The position numbers and the translations under genes were made by a program. The notes under the pieces were generated by a model. The model saw only the letters and a list, made by a program, of their open reading frames with translations, was not told the origin of the DNA and did not search any database. A DNA stretch of 64,000 bases from Mycosarcoma maydis (Eukaryota > Basidiomycota > Ustilaginomycetes > Ustilaginales): assembly GCF_000328475.2 (NCBI RefSeq), contig NC_026483.1, positions 434,001 to 498,000 on the forward strand. Direction: 5' to 3'. Below, piece by piece: positions 1 to 10,265 of this stretch (position 1 is its first letter; every line of letters begins with the position of its first letter).

Positions 1-2
1 CT

Positions 3-1625
3 GACTTGATCAATTCCATCTACCTCGACTTTGACCAAGGCCGTTCGCTTCAACTTGACACTGGCACTCGCAACGCTGGCGTCGCCAAACAGCAGTTGAG
101 CGGCGAAACCCTCATCCACTGGCTGCAGGGCAAAGTAGAGAGTATCAACGCCAAAAAATTGTCGCCAGACGTGGATCTGTTTGTAGCAGGTATCGACTCG
201 ATTCAGTCGGCTAGGATTCGAGCAGCTGTGCATCAGAACGTTGACTTGGACGAGCATCTGTTGGAGCGAAATGTAGTGTACGAGTATCCGACTCTGCGCT
301 TGCTCGCGCAGCATATCGAAGACGTCAGAGCCGGTAGTGGGTCAAGTGATGTTGACCATCAACGTCAGCAGCGCGAACTGGCACTTATGCAAGAGTTGGT
401 GCAAAGGTACTCGCAACCATCACTCCACGTCGAGTGGATTCGCGAAAACTCACGAGAAAAGGGTGCTCAAGCTGGCATACTCTACATGCTCACAGGCGTG
501 ACGGGTGGACTGGGAGTGCAGATTTTGGATCAAGTGGTTCGTCACAAGTTGCAAGCGCACGATTTCGTGGTATGTCTGATTCGTGCTGACAGTGACCAAC
601 ATGCGCAAAAGAGACTACTGGACAGTTTGAGGTCGCGTCGTCTCGAGCATACGCGGTCGGTTGTTGCTTCAACCAGTCAAATCCACGCGCTCGCTGTCGA
701 CATTTCACGTGCACACTGCGGAATAGCATCCAGCCAACTCTGGTCGCTGCTCGCATCAGGATATAGCAAGGTGGTGACGATTCACTCGGCATGGTCCGTG
801 AATTTTGTCGCCTCACTAAGCAGTTTCGAGCCAGAAAACATAGCTGGGCTCTCGCACCTGATCTCGCTCCACCAGTCTCTGGTCGCTTGTCTGACGTCAG
901 CCCATGAATCCGAGTCGTGCTTTACATTCTGCTCTTCGGTCGCTTCGGTTCTCGCGAGCTCGTCGCAAATCGTCGACGAGACGCTGTCCACTTCACCCTT
1001 GGACGCAGCACCTATGGGGTATGCACGCAGCAAGTGGGTTGCCGAACACATTGTTTCGCGCCGCTTTCGATCTGGCGGATCGCGCATTGTGCGTATTGGT
1101 CAACTGTGTTCCGACACGACGCATGGTGTATGGAACCAGAATGAAGCATGGCCAATCCTGATCCGACTCAGCTGTCAACTTGGCTGTTTCCCAGACCTGA
1201 ATCAGAATCTCGATTGGATCCCCACCGACATTGCTGCAATAACTGTTCTTCTCGCATCTCTCTCTCCCGGTTCAGGTGTCTTGAACATGGCGCAACCCAC
1301 GACTCATCTCTCGAAATGCGTGCCGTGGAAATCGCTCTACGACTCCCTTGTTTCTTGCGGCCTTACGCTCTCGCTCGTTTCCCCACACCACTGGCTGCAT
1401 CTCCTTCAACACTCAAACGCCGACCATAGAGGCTTGCTCGGCTTGTGGCTCCGCAACTTCGAGCAACAGCAACCGCAATCCCAACCCGAACCCGCGCTCC
1501 GGTTCAACTGCACCAAATCCCTCGCCGTAAGCAGCCAACTGCGCATCTGGCAGCACCACGCCGTCACTCAGTCGCTCATCCAAAAGACTGTTCAGACGTG
1601 GAAACAGATCGGCTTTCTCTCGTAA
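3..1625 (+). CDS. Adenylate-forming reductase (NRPS-like), C-terminal part, cut by left edge
   Basis: This is the 3' part of a large multidomain enzyme; the frame is open to the left edge, so the adenylation domain lies outside the window. Counting from the codon at position 6, residues about 35-105 form a carrier domain with the phosphopantetheine-type serine in GIDSI (Ser65). Residues about 155-450 form a thioester-reductase/NAD-binding-4 domain with the nucleotide motif TGVTGGLG (163-170), the HSAWSVNF segment, and the catalytic pair Tyr339 and Lys343 in YARSK. Known family members activate a carboxylic acid, load it on the carrier and release it reductively as an aldehyde. They include alpha-aminoadipate reductase and fungal aryl-acid reductases. 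The first visible residues do not tell which substrate is used. The stop at 1623-1625 is close to and convergent with PBP1. Confidence 0.85.
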   Translation, partial: DLINSIYLDFDQGRSLQLDTGTRNAGVAKQQLSGETLIHWLQGKVESINAKKLSPDVDLFVAGIDSIQSARIRAAVHQNVDLDEHLLERNVVYEYPTLRLLAQHIEDVRAGSGSSDVDHQRQQRELALMQELVQRYSQPSLHVEWIRENSREKGAQAGILYMLTGVTGGLGVQILDQVVRHKLQAHDFVVCLIRADSDQHAQKRLLDSLRSRRLEHTRSVVASTSQIHALAVDISRAHCGIASSQLWSLLASGYSKVVTIHSAWSVNFVASLSSFEPENIAGLSHLISLHQSLVACLTSAHESESCFTFCSSVASVLASSSQIVDETLSTSPLDAAPMGYARSKWVAEHIVSRRFRSGGSRIVRIGQLCSDTTHGVWNQNEAWPILIRLSCQLGCFPDLNQNLDWIPTDIAAITVLLASLSPGSGVLNMAQPTTHLSKCVPWKSLYDSLVSCGLTLSLVSPHHWLHLLQHSNADHRGLLGLWLRNFEQQQPQSQPEPALRFNCTKSLAVSSQLRIWQHHAVTQSLIQKTVQTWKQIGFLS

Positions 1626-1768
1626 TTCATCTTTTCATCGTAAGTGTAAGTGTGTCACTCATGTTCGTGATGGGTACACGCAACGCTAGCGAAACCCAGT
1701 ACGATGTAGAAACGTGTGTGTGTGATTGCTTCACTGTTCAACAAACGCCATGAGAACAAGATGCGCTC

Positions 1769-4700
1769 TCAAGCTGTCGAGGAAGCAGCGCTCGAGCCAG
1801 GTGCAGTTTCGGGAGGCGGTGGACCGAGTCTTGGAGGTGGGGCGGCTGCGGCCGGCTGCGGTGGTTGAGCGCCAAAGTGAGGAGCAGAGCCATATGGCAG
1901 TCCAGCAGGTGGCTGAGCCGGATAGTACGCCATGTGATGTGGCTGACCAGGCTGATGCGGTGGAGGCTGCGATTTTTGATGAAGGTGCGGTGGGGGAGGT
2001 GGAGGACGAGGTGCACCAGCTGCGCCCGGTGGTGGCATTGGCATGAATTGCTGTTGCGCCGACGGAGCCACGTTGGCCATCTGCGGACTGTAGATGCTTT
2101 GTGGATTCGCCGGCGTCGGTGCATGCATAGGCGCCGAGAAGGGCATCTGACCCATGAACTGCTGTGGCACGCCATATGCCATCGGAGCACCCTGCATGCC
2201 AGGAGCCATCTGCATCGGTGGCACCATCCCGGGCTGCCGACCTTGCACCATCGCTTGCGCTTGTGGTTGGCCGCCCGGATATTGGTAAGGTCCGCCGCCA
2301 TACGGCTGGTACACCATCCCGAACGCTTGCTGCTGTGCACCGGGCCCACCAGGTCCCGCGCCTGCGCCTCCATTACCCATCGGTCCTCCCTGCGCCGCTG
2401 AAATTGGCATCTGCCCGGGATGCATCGGCTGAGCCACTGGCTGAAGCGCCTGCGCGCCAGCATGCACGCCAGGCTGCATCATTCCGCCATGCGTAGCGAC
2501 AAACAATCCGGTACCGTCATCCACCGCAACGCCCGCAGCGGGAACCACAAAGTGCTGCCGGTAAGGCTTACCGCTGAACGCCCACATAGGACCCACGGAT
2601 TTGGCATCAGGCACCTTTGTTACCTTGAAAGGATTAAAGTCTTCGCGAATCGACAAAGTACCTGTAGACTTCTTGATGACACGGTTGCCAAAGAATGGAT
2701 TGGCGGCCAATGTTGCCGAAGTCGAGGCTGCCTGTGCAGTCGAAGTCGAAGTCAGCGACGGTCGAGCTGACTGAGACGGAGTGGCACCAGTGTGTGCAGG
2801 GCTGCTAGCCACGGCAGCAGCCGCAGGCACAGCGGCAGGCACAAACGTGCTTGATGCGCCTCCAGGTGTAAAGCTGGCCGCGTTCGGGTTGAAAGGCTTG
2901 AAGGAGCTCGCCTTTGCACTCAGCTTAAACGACGACGTGCTGACCGAAGAAGGCATACCGCTTTCTGCCTTGTCTGCAGTCGCGCCTCCACTTGCTTCGT
3001 TCGCGCCCCCAGCGCCACCGCTTGTGCCAACTGCAGTGGCGGCTTGACGTGCCTTGAACTTGTCTGGGTTGAAAGGTGGAATCTTGGGGATGGTCATCTT
3101 TTGCAACATAGCCTTGCTCTCGGCGAGCTTCTGAGCATCCCGGTTGACAGTCGCAGACCCCGAGCCACCCGCAGGGCTGACGGCACTGGACGAGGACACC
3201 TGTGCGGTGCGGAATGCGGCGGAAGATCTGCTAGCATCTCCTTTCAGCTCGGGTGTCGCTGCCGAATGCGAAAGAGTGGGGCTAAGGCTCTTTTGGAGGC
3301 TCGGGTCGCGAGGCTTGTCGGAAGCGCCGTCGGCCTTGTCTTTCTGAACCATGCCGGCGACATCCGAGGGCATGGGCGTATTGAGCTTGAACGTGATGGC
3401 CCATGACTTGAGATCGGCGAGGCGCGTGTCTTTCTCCTTCTTGGCGAGTGCTGCCTTTTTCTTTTCGAGACGCTCGCGCTCCGAACTGACAAAGGAGCGG
3501 AAGTCGCCCATGAGCGGATTGGACGCGTCGATGGAAGACTTTTGGCCCGAGGCGTCGCTGGAGTTGGCTTCCTGCGGGATGCTTGGGCTAGGCACCTTGA
3601 CGTTGACGATGGGAGGGTCAACAGGAGGTGGTGCAGCAGTCGTCGTCGTCTGCGTAGATGCAGTGGTAACAGCGGCGGTGGTGTCAGGAGTGTGGGGAGC
3701 ACTGGGAGGAACAGCGCCGTTCGGTCGAGATGCATTTGGAGTCGCAGCCTGTGCAGCTGATGCACCCTTGTTGCCGGTGTTGGGAGCAGAAGCCGCGGCA
3801 GCCATCTGTTTGCGAAGCGCCGGAGGCACATAGGCGTTAGGGCTGCGTACAACAGCGCCGTACTTGTCCTCTTCGTTGACACCAGAATCGTCAGCCTGAC
3901 CTCTCTCCTCGGCCAGGTGCGGATTATTGGTGGCCTGGCCCATGATCTCGCGAGCGATGCGATCGGCTTCTCGCTCCCGACTGCGGAAATCCTTGCCGCT
4001 GCGGTCGAGCTTAGTGGTGTAAAGATTCTCTTCGTAGTCGGACTTTATGCCAAAACGTGCCTCGTTGGCGGCAAACTGATCCCAAGGCTTGCCAGCGGTG
4101 GAGTTGGACGAGTCTTCCAGACCGCCTCTGGAGTCATTAGGAGATGCCCAGGCGGGCAGTTTGCTACCACGAGAGTCGATGTCGGCAAGGTCGGGATCGT
4201 CAGACCATTTCTGGAGGGTTCGACCGCTACCGAGGGGGTCAAAGGCTTGGGAGATCTCTGTGTCGGTGCGAAATGCTTCCTTCTCACGTGCTTCGCGCAT
4301 CTCCTTTGCTTGCTCCTGCATCCGCACCTCGGCGGCTTGGATGGTTTCGAGATCCTTGTAGTTAATGATCAGCGAAGCCTTGAACTCGCCAAGCTGTGGT
4401 TGAGAATCCTTGTCTTTGGCGGGTAGAAGCTGCTGTGCCGAGGCGAGAGCTACAGACAGTTCTCCACCTTCGGTGTTGGCAGCCGAAAAAATACCAAAGA
4501 AGCTGGAGCCGCCTTTGACGGTGACGGTGACAGGGTTACCGACGAGTGTGACGAGCAAGAACACCATGCGGTCGTGCATGAGCTTCTGCATGTCATTCTG
4601 AGCGGTGGTTGTGCCCAGAGACGGGAAGGCTTGCGTCGAGTTGGCGATAGGCTTGTTGGCGGGGCTGGCTGCAGGAGCGCGCTGGCTGGAAGCCTTGGAG

Positions 4701-4918
4701 CTGTTTTGCTGAGATGCAGCGTTATTTGCAGGTGGGTTGATGGTGGAAGGAGGGCCGTTCCCCCACCTCGAGGTGTGCGGGAGCCCACCTGCTCCAGCTC
4801 GATTGGCAGTGGTTGTGCCGCCACGGCCTCCAGCATGATGATCATGAGCGCCTCGGAAACCAGAGTTGGAAGCGCCCCGTGCGGCTGCGCCGCTCTTGGT
4901 ACTTCCATTGGATGCCAT
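1769..4918 (-). CDS. PBP1: Ataxin-2 / Pab1-binding protein Pbp1 homologue
   Basis: The 1049-residue protein has the ataxin-2 layout. A divergent Lsm domain at about 120-200 starts near MHDRMVFLLVTLVG. An LsmAD domain follows at about 245-330, with the segments DTEISQAFDPLG and AANEARFGIKSDYEENLYTT. A long disordered tail is rich in Ala, Pro, Gln and Gly. A PAM2-like motif at about 675-690 (FKPFNPNAASFTP) should bind the MLLE domain of poly(A)-binding protein. Known family members sit on mRNPs, regulate poly(A) tails and translation, and join stress granules. The start is the ATG at 4916-4918, just upstream of a Gly/Ser-rich N-terminus; no introns are needed. Its 3' end faces the reductase gene across 143 bases. 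Identification is firm; the RNA-level role is inferred from the family. Confidence 0.93.
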   Translation of the reverse strand: MASNGSTKSGAAARGASNSGFRGAHDHHAGGRGGTTTANRAGAGGLPHTSRWGNGPPSTINPPANNAASQQNSSKASSQRAPAASPANKPIANSTQAFPSLGTTTAQNDMQKLMHDRMVFLLVTLVGNPVTVTVKGGSSFFGIFSAANTEGGELSVALASAQQLLPAKDKDSQPQLGEFKASLIINYKDLETIQAAEVRMQEQAKEMREAREKEAFRTDTEISQAFDPLGSGRTLQKWSDDPDLADIDSRGSKLPAWASPNDSRGGLEDSSNSTAGKPWDQFAANEARFGIKSDYEENLYTTKLDRSGKDFRSREREADRIAREIMGQATNNPHLAEERGQADDSGVNEEDKYGAVVRSPNAYVPPALRKQMAAAASAPNTGNKGASAAQAATPNASRPNGAVPPSAPHTPDTTAAVTTASTQTTTTAAPPPVDPPIVNVKVPSPSIPQEANSSDASGQKSSIDASNPLMGDFRSFVSSERERLEKKKAALAKKEKDTRLADLKSWAITFKLNTPMPSDVAGMVQKDKADGASDKPRDPSLQKSLSPTLSHSAATPELKGDASRSSAAFRTAQVSSSSAVSPAGGSGSATVNRDAQKLAESKAMLQKMTIPKIPPFNPDKFKARQAATAVGTSGGAGGANEASGGATADKAESGMPSSVSTSSFKLSAKASSFKPFNPNAASFTPGGASSTFVPAAVPAAAAVASSPAHTGATPSQSARPSLTSTSTAQAASTSATLAANPFFGNRVIKKSTGTLSIREDFNPFKVTKVPDAKSVGPMWAFSGKPYRQHFVVPAAGVAVDDGTGLFVATHGGMMQPGVHAGAQALQPVAQPMHPGQMPISAAQGGPMGNGGAGAGPGGPGAQQQAFGMVYQPYGGGPYQYPGGQPQAQAMVQGRQPGMVPPMQMAPGMQGAPMAYGVPQQFMGQMPFSAPMHAPTPANPQSIYSPQMANVAPSAQQQFMPMPPPGAAGAPRPPPPPPHLHQKSQPPPHQPGQPHHMAYYPAQPPAGLPYGSAPHFGAQPPQPAAAAPPPRLGPPPPETAPGSSAASSTA

Positions 4919-5716
4919 GATGACAAGAGATAGTCACTACCGATCACGCTCTGACAGCGATGGGAAAGTTGGAAAAGTTGGGAGGCTGTGGTGACGCGTT
5001 AAGCCAGCGTGTTCAGAAGAGCGAACAAAGTGGATGGACCCTCACCTTGGCATCTACCGAAGACGTCGCCAAGAGACACGAGGTTCGATGAGCCGTCAAA
5101 TGCGAGCCTTGATCCGTGGTTAGGCTTTCAGGTGGCTTCTGAGTTGGGTGGCAGACTGATGAGATACAACGATCTGTCGGCGAGGCTGGACGCAGTGAGG
5201 ACGACCAATGGTCTGTCAAACAACGAAAGCGACGTGATGAGAGTGGAGTAGCAGTTCAACCAAGAACGCTATGAATCAACTCTGTGGGACAACCTCTTGA
5301 CCTAGCAAGAACCTGAAATGTCCCAAGGCGATGCTTGTCGAAAGAGATGAAAAGAGGAAGCGGCGTGGGCTATGCTGTTCGCGAGCACGACGATCTTGAC
5401 GATCTAGCAGCCACCAGCGATCAGACAAGGTGTCCAACCCGTGGTCCGATGATGGGGAAGGGAGGGCACGAGGGAGGTGGGAGATGAGAAGCAAGTTGAA
5501 AACGCGCTAACGAGCGAGGACAAAGGTCTGAGATCGCAGGTAGAAGATTGGCGGCATGCCGAGAGGCGTTCACAGAGTCACGAGTGTGAGAGTCGTAAGT
5601 CGTGAGTGACAAGTCACGAGTGCCATCGTAACCCACCGTCAATCCGCCCATTTACGATTCGTGATTCACAATCACGAATTTTAGCTTTGAAGCAGCAGGT
5701 CGCAGGTGCTCCTGCG

Positions 5717-5755
5717 ATTCGCGATTCGTGATTCGTGATTCGTGATTCGTGATTG
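5717..5755. repeat. Tandem heptamer array (ATTCGTG)n
   Basis: Five head-to-tail 7-bp units are visible: one ATTCGCG followed by four ATTCGTG, ending in ATTG. This is the cleanest tandem example of the dispersed repeat family in this window. Confidence 0.9.
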
Positions 5756-5869
5756 CTTCTCTCTCGCTCGGCTGGCGCGGAAAAAAAAAGGAATCGTGAA
5801 TCGCTCCCCAAGCTGCCTTAACAGTGCAATCACAAATATTCTACGCCACGCGCCGTGCGCACAACGAAG

Positions 5870-5912
5870 TCACGAGTGCGAATCACGAATCGTGAATCGT
5901 GGTGCGTGAATC
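5870..5912. repeat. Mixed-orientation TCACGA/TCGTGA repeat cluster
   Basis: AGTCACGAGT is followed by AATCACGAAT and then by GAATCGTG units in the opposite sense, so the strand can fold back on itself. Confidence 0.8.
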
Positions 5913-6294
5913 ATCACCGTGCACCACGGACATGAGACTCACGACTCTGTGACTTGCTGTTAGAATTTCCCAACCTTGACTGACAAAATTTGTGGTAACT
6001 TAGAGTTGAAGATTACACAGGTGAAGCACAAAGCTGAAGCACGAGACAGCGGCTCGAGTGCTTCACGCTTTTGCAATCAGATTATTCACGATGCTGTCTA
6101 TCCGTCCACAATGCAGCAATTCACGCATGTGCACGCAGGATCGGTAGCCACAGTCTCGACGACGAGATCCCCACAAGACAGCTACAGAACACAGCTCGGC
6201 TCTCTGTGGGTGAACTGAGTAAACAGTGATGATGAGTGTAGATCGTTATGCTAAAGCGTACATACATTAAAGTCGTCCAAATCAAGCGCCCTCC

Positions 6295-8553
6295 TCAGAG
6301 CTCCGATCGCACATTCGATGAGCTTTGCCAGCGAATCCAGTCGAACCAGCTCGAGACCTTGGTAGCATTCGGGCCACCCGCACCTCGAGCTTGTGCCCCC
6401 GAGAGCCACCAGCTTGTCGTGGAGGCACTACTTCCAAAGCCGAGCGTGCTGCCGATAGGCACCTTGAGCACTTTGGCGCAGATCCAGACGGCTCCTCCGC
6501 CGCCAATCACCACGAGCCCGATATAGCCCCAAAACTGCCAACGGTTTGTGCCATAGCTGAGCGCGTTGCGATCGTAGCCGCCCTGCACTGCGCCCTTGGG
6601 ATCGACAGCAATCGTACAGATCAGACCATACAGATCCGCCGACTGGCCATCACGGATGCTAATGTTGAGAGGCCCTGCTCCCAGCCCCGGAATCTTGAGG
6701 CCAAGCTTGCGGCAGTACGTGTCTGGCTGTACCTCGTGGCGCTGCTGCGCCAGATCGAGATCGGCCTTGGTAGCAACAAACAGGGATGGCATCGACTGTA
6801 ACAGTGGGTACTGCTGCCGCAAATTCGAAATGTAGCTGAACGAGTTGGTGTCGCTCGAGTCGTAGACAAACACAATCACGTCGGCAGCCGATAGCTTAGC
6901 CGTGTTGCGTAACACTTCGGCCTCGTAGCGCGATCCGAACTCTTGCAACACCAAATATCGCTCGGCTCCCGCCTGCTCCACAGTGCTGACGACACTCATC
7001 ATCTTTTGTGTAGGCTCGTATGCATTTGCGAAGCGCTTGCCCACCATGTTGCGAAGGATTGCCGTCTTACCGCTGCCTGCCGCACCGAGCACGAAGCCGA
7101 GAAAGACACTTCTCTGGATCGCGCCCTTTTTCTTCTTGTCCGTCTTTCTCGGGCGTGTGAGCTTCAAGGCTGTGATGGTGGATGGTGGACATGGTGTACG
7201 GTTGCGTGATGGCCTAGATCCAGGTGGACCAGTCGGCGTGAGTGGTATAGGCGCTGGAGTTGAAGCGCTACCAGATGAGCCTGACAAGGGGAAAGAAGGA
7301 TAGCCGAGGTAGGCGAGGTAGGCCAGCGTGGTGCGGTGGTCGAGCAGTGTGGTCATGCTCCACTGCGCGAGCCAGCCTTGCAAGGTGACAGCACCGTGCT
7401 CGTCGGTGATGGTGGAGGTAGGAAAGCCGGTGCCTTGCCAAGGATGACGATTGTCAGGTGCGGTAATAAAGAGGCTATCGAGCTCCTCTTCGCTGAGTGC
7501 ACCGTCACGATCCTTATCGTGCACTTCAAAGATGTCCGTCAAGAATTGGTAGCCGTTCGGAGAAAGCTCCACCGAGCATTCTGGTGGTACTGCGAAAGCA
7601 GGCTTGACAAATGAGTCTTGGAGACTAAGATCGACGCCGTATCCAAACGTGCGCAGGACAGTCCAGGTCGTCTCCAGTCGCCCTCGTTGAATAAAGAGTG
7701 TGTGCAGATAGAGAAAGCCGGCCATGGTCAAACTGCCCTCACGGAGATGCGGGTGGTGTGAGGGAATGTCCCCATTGGCACTGGAACCGGAAGCAGCCAC
7801 ACTGCTGTTCTCGTGGTTATAGCGCAGGCCGGCAATGGGGGCCTGGACGACGAGGTCTTTGATCCCCTCGAGTTCTTGTGCTTGAAGAGGCGTGTCGAAG
7901 CATTTGCGTTGAAAATCGTTCAGCTCTCCGTCACTCAGCAAGCCATCCTTATCTGAGTCGCAGAGGCGAAAGATACGTTTGAGCGCATCAACGCAGGCGG
8001 GTTTGAGCACATGCTCGCGGCTGTCGTACAGTGGCGCTGTCGGATAGAGGACGGCTTTTTGCGCAAAGTAAAAGACCTCGCTGACGTTGAGTGGAATGCG
8101 CGCCGAGCACTCGACGCAAGTTTCCACTTCCTTGAACTCTGCCATGACGGGTGCCAGCTCATCTTCAAGGGCAGCATTAGTAACGTCACCTGAGCGCAAG
8201 TCAATCTTGTTGCCGACGAGGATGACGGGGACATTGACGCCTAGTGAGCGGATGTAGGGTAGCCAATAGGTGGGTATACGGTCAAACGAGGAAGGCGCCG
8301 AGATCGAATAGACAATGCAAATAACGTTGGCCCTGCGAAGCTCTGCTTCCAGGTTGGCGCGATGCTCCGGGCTTGAGCTCGTATCGACGATTTTTGTGAC
8401 CACAGCTTCTGGTGCGACTTCTGGCGGCAATGTGATGGGCGGTACCACCTTTTGTACTTTGGCGACGTACGCCTCCTTTACGAGAGAGGTGATGAGTGTC
8501 GATTTGCCGACATCTGGATCGCCGGCAAGGACGATGCGAACGTCCTTGCGCAT
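6295..8553 (-). CDS. GEM1: Mitochondrial Rho GTPase Miro/Gem1
   Basis: The 752-residue protein has the full Miro order. An N-terminal Rho-like GTPase begins with the P-loop AGDPDVGKST and carries NKID at the base-recognition site. Two EF-hands follow, with loops starting DSDKDGLLSDGE and DKDRDGALSEEE. A second GTPase has the P-loop GAAGSGKT. A single transmembrane anchor lies at about 674-696. Known Gem1 sits in the mitochondrial outer membrane facing the cytosol, supports mitochondrial inheritance and shape, and regulates ER-mitochondria contacts. A Gly/Pro/Ser-rich linker separates the second EF-hand from the second GTPase. About 56 residues follow the anchor, long for a tail-anchored protein. 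The start is the ATG at 8551-8553, directly before RKDVRIVLAG, and no intron is needed. Confidence 0.96.
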   Translation of the reverse strand: MRKDVRIVLAGDPDVGKSTLITSLVKEAYVAKVQKVVPPITLPPEVAPEAVVTKIVDTSSSPEHRANLEAELRRANVICIVYSISAPSSFDRIPTYWLPYIRSLGVNVPVILVGNKIDLRSGDVTNAALEDELAPVMAEFKEVETCVECSARIPLNVSEVFYFAQKAVLYPTAPLYDSREHVLKPACVDALKRIFRLCDSDKDGLLSDGELNDFQRKCFDTPLQAQELEGIKDLVVQAPIAGLRYNHENSSVAASGSSANGDIPSHHPHLREGSLTMAGFLYLHTLFIQRGRLETTWTVLRTFGYGVDLSLQDSFVKPAFAVPPECSVELSPNGYQFLTDIFEVHDKDRDGALSEEELDSLFITAPDNRHPWQGTGFPTSTITDEHGAVTLQGWLAQWSMTTLLDHRTTLAYLAYLGYPSFPLSGSSGSASTPAPIPLTPTGPPGSRPSRNRTPCPPSTITALKLTRPRKTDKKKKGAIQRSVFLGFVLGAAGSGKTAILRNMVGKRFANAYEPTQKMMSVVSTVEQAGAERYLVLQEFGSRYEAEVLRNTAKLSAADVIVFVYDSSDTNSFSYISNLRQQYPLLQSMPSLFVATKADLDLAQQRHEVQPDTYCRKLGLKIPGLGAGPLNISIRDGQSADLYGLICTIAVDPKGAVQGGYDRNALSYGTNRWQFWGYIGLVVIGGGGAVWICAKVLKVPIGSTLGFGSSASTTSWWLSGAQARGAGGPNATKVSSWFDWIRWQSSSNVRSEL

Positions 8554-8878
8554 TGTGCCGAACGAGCCTCTAGCGCGCTCACGGAGCGGCTGCGCTCTGA
8601 GAGAAAGGTGATGATAGCGTCCTGTTCAGCAGCGTTGCTGCTGCTGTCGCTGCTGTCACTGCCGCTTTGAGAGACCTCGATTTGTGCCCGGGAATGTGAC
8701 AAAGATTGCGACGCTGATCTGTCGCGTCGAGTCACGGGTGTGAACGTAGGCGGGCAAGGACTCGAACAATGGATACCGATACTCTGAGTCGGACGCGAGT
8801 GTTGACAAGAGTTGAAAGGGCCGTTGCGATGGGTAAGGAGGGGTTGTGACAGTCTATCAGGCAGCAGTCTAAGCAACA

Positions 8879-8950
8879 TTCACGATTTGTCATTCACGAT
8901 CACGGACGGGCTGTTTCGAAATTTCTGAATCGTGAATCACGAATCGTATC
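8879..8950. repeat. TCACGA/TCGTGA repeat cluster
   Basis: Units in both orientations are spread over about 70 bases: CACGATTTGT, ATTCACGATC, and GAATCGTGAATCACGAATCG. The last can form a hairpin. Confidence 0.75.
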
Positions 8951-9404
8951 AGCTCAACGCTCAAGAACTCGAACCACGCTTTCGGATTTCTTGAGCTGCT
9001 GCTAAGTTACTGCGGCTGCTGCTGCTGCTGCCGGCTTGCTTGCCTTTTTTTTTTCCTTTTTCAGTCACAGTCGTGTGTTTCGTGTTTCTTCCTCGCCGGT
9101 GTTTGAGCGCCCAAGAACGCACAAGAGCGCGACGGATCTGACAAATTCCGAAGCTCTCCGCGCTCCACGATCTGTGTTCCCGACTGTGAACTCGAAAGGA
9201 CTCACGCCTGTTCAAGTCTACCATGTCTTAATTCGAACACGGGTGATAAAAGCTGAGCACTCCGGGTCTGTAACCTGCTTTATGCTGTGAGGCTCGTCGT
9301 GTTGAGCTTAGATTGATGCAAAAGCAGCGAGCGCATCTTAACGGAGCGATCCGACAGCTGCCGAGACCCGAACGTGCTCAGCGGCTTGAAAGCCGTGTTG
9401 AGTT

Positions 9405-9434
9405 GTGAATCGTGAATCGTGAATCGTGAATCAC
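9405..9434. repeat. Tandem heptamer array (GTGAATC)n
   Basis: Four consecutive 7-bp units in the inverted sense relative to the array at 5717. A single TCAC follows. Confidence 0.85.
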
Positions 9435-10265
9435 AAAGGTTGAAAAATCTTATCGTGATTCGTTGACCAGCGCGCGTGCCGCACAGCGCAAGGCGCAAGG
9501 CGCATGGCGAGCCAGTGGCAGTGTATGTTCTGCAGATCGAACAGTCACCGAGATTGTGATCGGGTGTCTGCTCGTGTCTCTCTCAGATCGCCTGTCTCTC
9601 TTCGTTCTTGTCATACTCGTGACTCTGACCTTTTTTTTTGGCATGTGCCGCAGAAAATGACGAGTCGTGAGTGAGAGAGCAGCCGAAAAAAAGTCGCGAG
9701 TCACACGCAACTCAGCTTTTTTGTCGGCACCTTTGCTTGTTGCGCAGGCTGCTCGACCAGCCTGCCACCTCAAAAGCTCTGACTGAGTTTGCCTTTTCCC
9801 TCTTTCCACCATCTGCATCCGCATCCCCGATCAGGGACAGGCGCAACTGCCGTCTGAACTGAAGACCAGGACTTTAGCGTACTGGTCGGATGTTGCTCTA
9901 GGCCTATGCAAGGGTCGTCTTGCCATCGTCTTGCACGGTGCCTCCTCCAACGGCGCTTGACGCGGCTACTCTACTCTGCCTCTCATTCGAGAAGCGGTTG
10001 TCTAGCTGTCATATGTCACGCTTCACGACGAGAACAAATCAGCGAGATCATCAGAGCACACATATCCATCAGACGCTCTTTGGGCTGGTCTGCAGATTCT
10101 AGCTTGGCAGATTGATGGCGTCCTTCCTGCCCCATTCCCCGTTTTCAGGTAAGTTCTGTTGTTGTTGACAAACTTGATTTCTGTCGACTTTCGAACGCAA
10201 CGGAAGCAGAGCCATCGTGTCAGACAATCAGAAAGCAAGTGCGGCTTCCAGTCCGAAGGCCACCG

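Larger units (their letters stand above)
4919..6294. other. Intergenic space with TCGTGA-family repeats (PBP1 promoter side)
   Basis: This stretch lies between the start of PBP1 and the end of GEM1, both on the minus strand. No convincing gene is present; the open frames are short and biased by repeats. The right half holds several copies of the ACTCGTGACT and ATTCGTGATT repeat classes, including the arrays at 5717-5755 and 5870-5912. There is also a short A-rich run at about 5781-5789. Confidence 0.6.
8554..10265. other. Intergenic space upstream of GEM1 with repeats
   Basis: No supported gene was found. The space contains TCGTGA-family repeats at 8879-8950 and 9405-9434, a GCT-rich stretch near 9010-9030, and T-runs near 9046-9060 and 9631-9639. 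The half next to GEM1 should contain its promoter. Confidence 0.55.
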
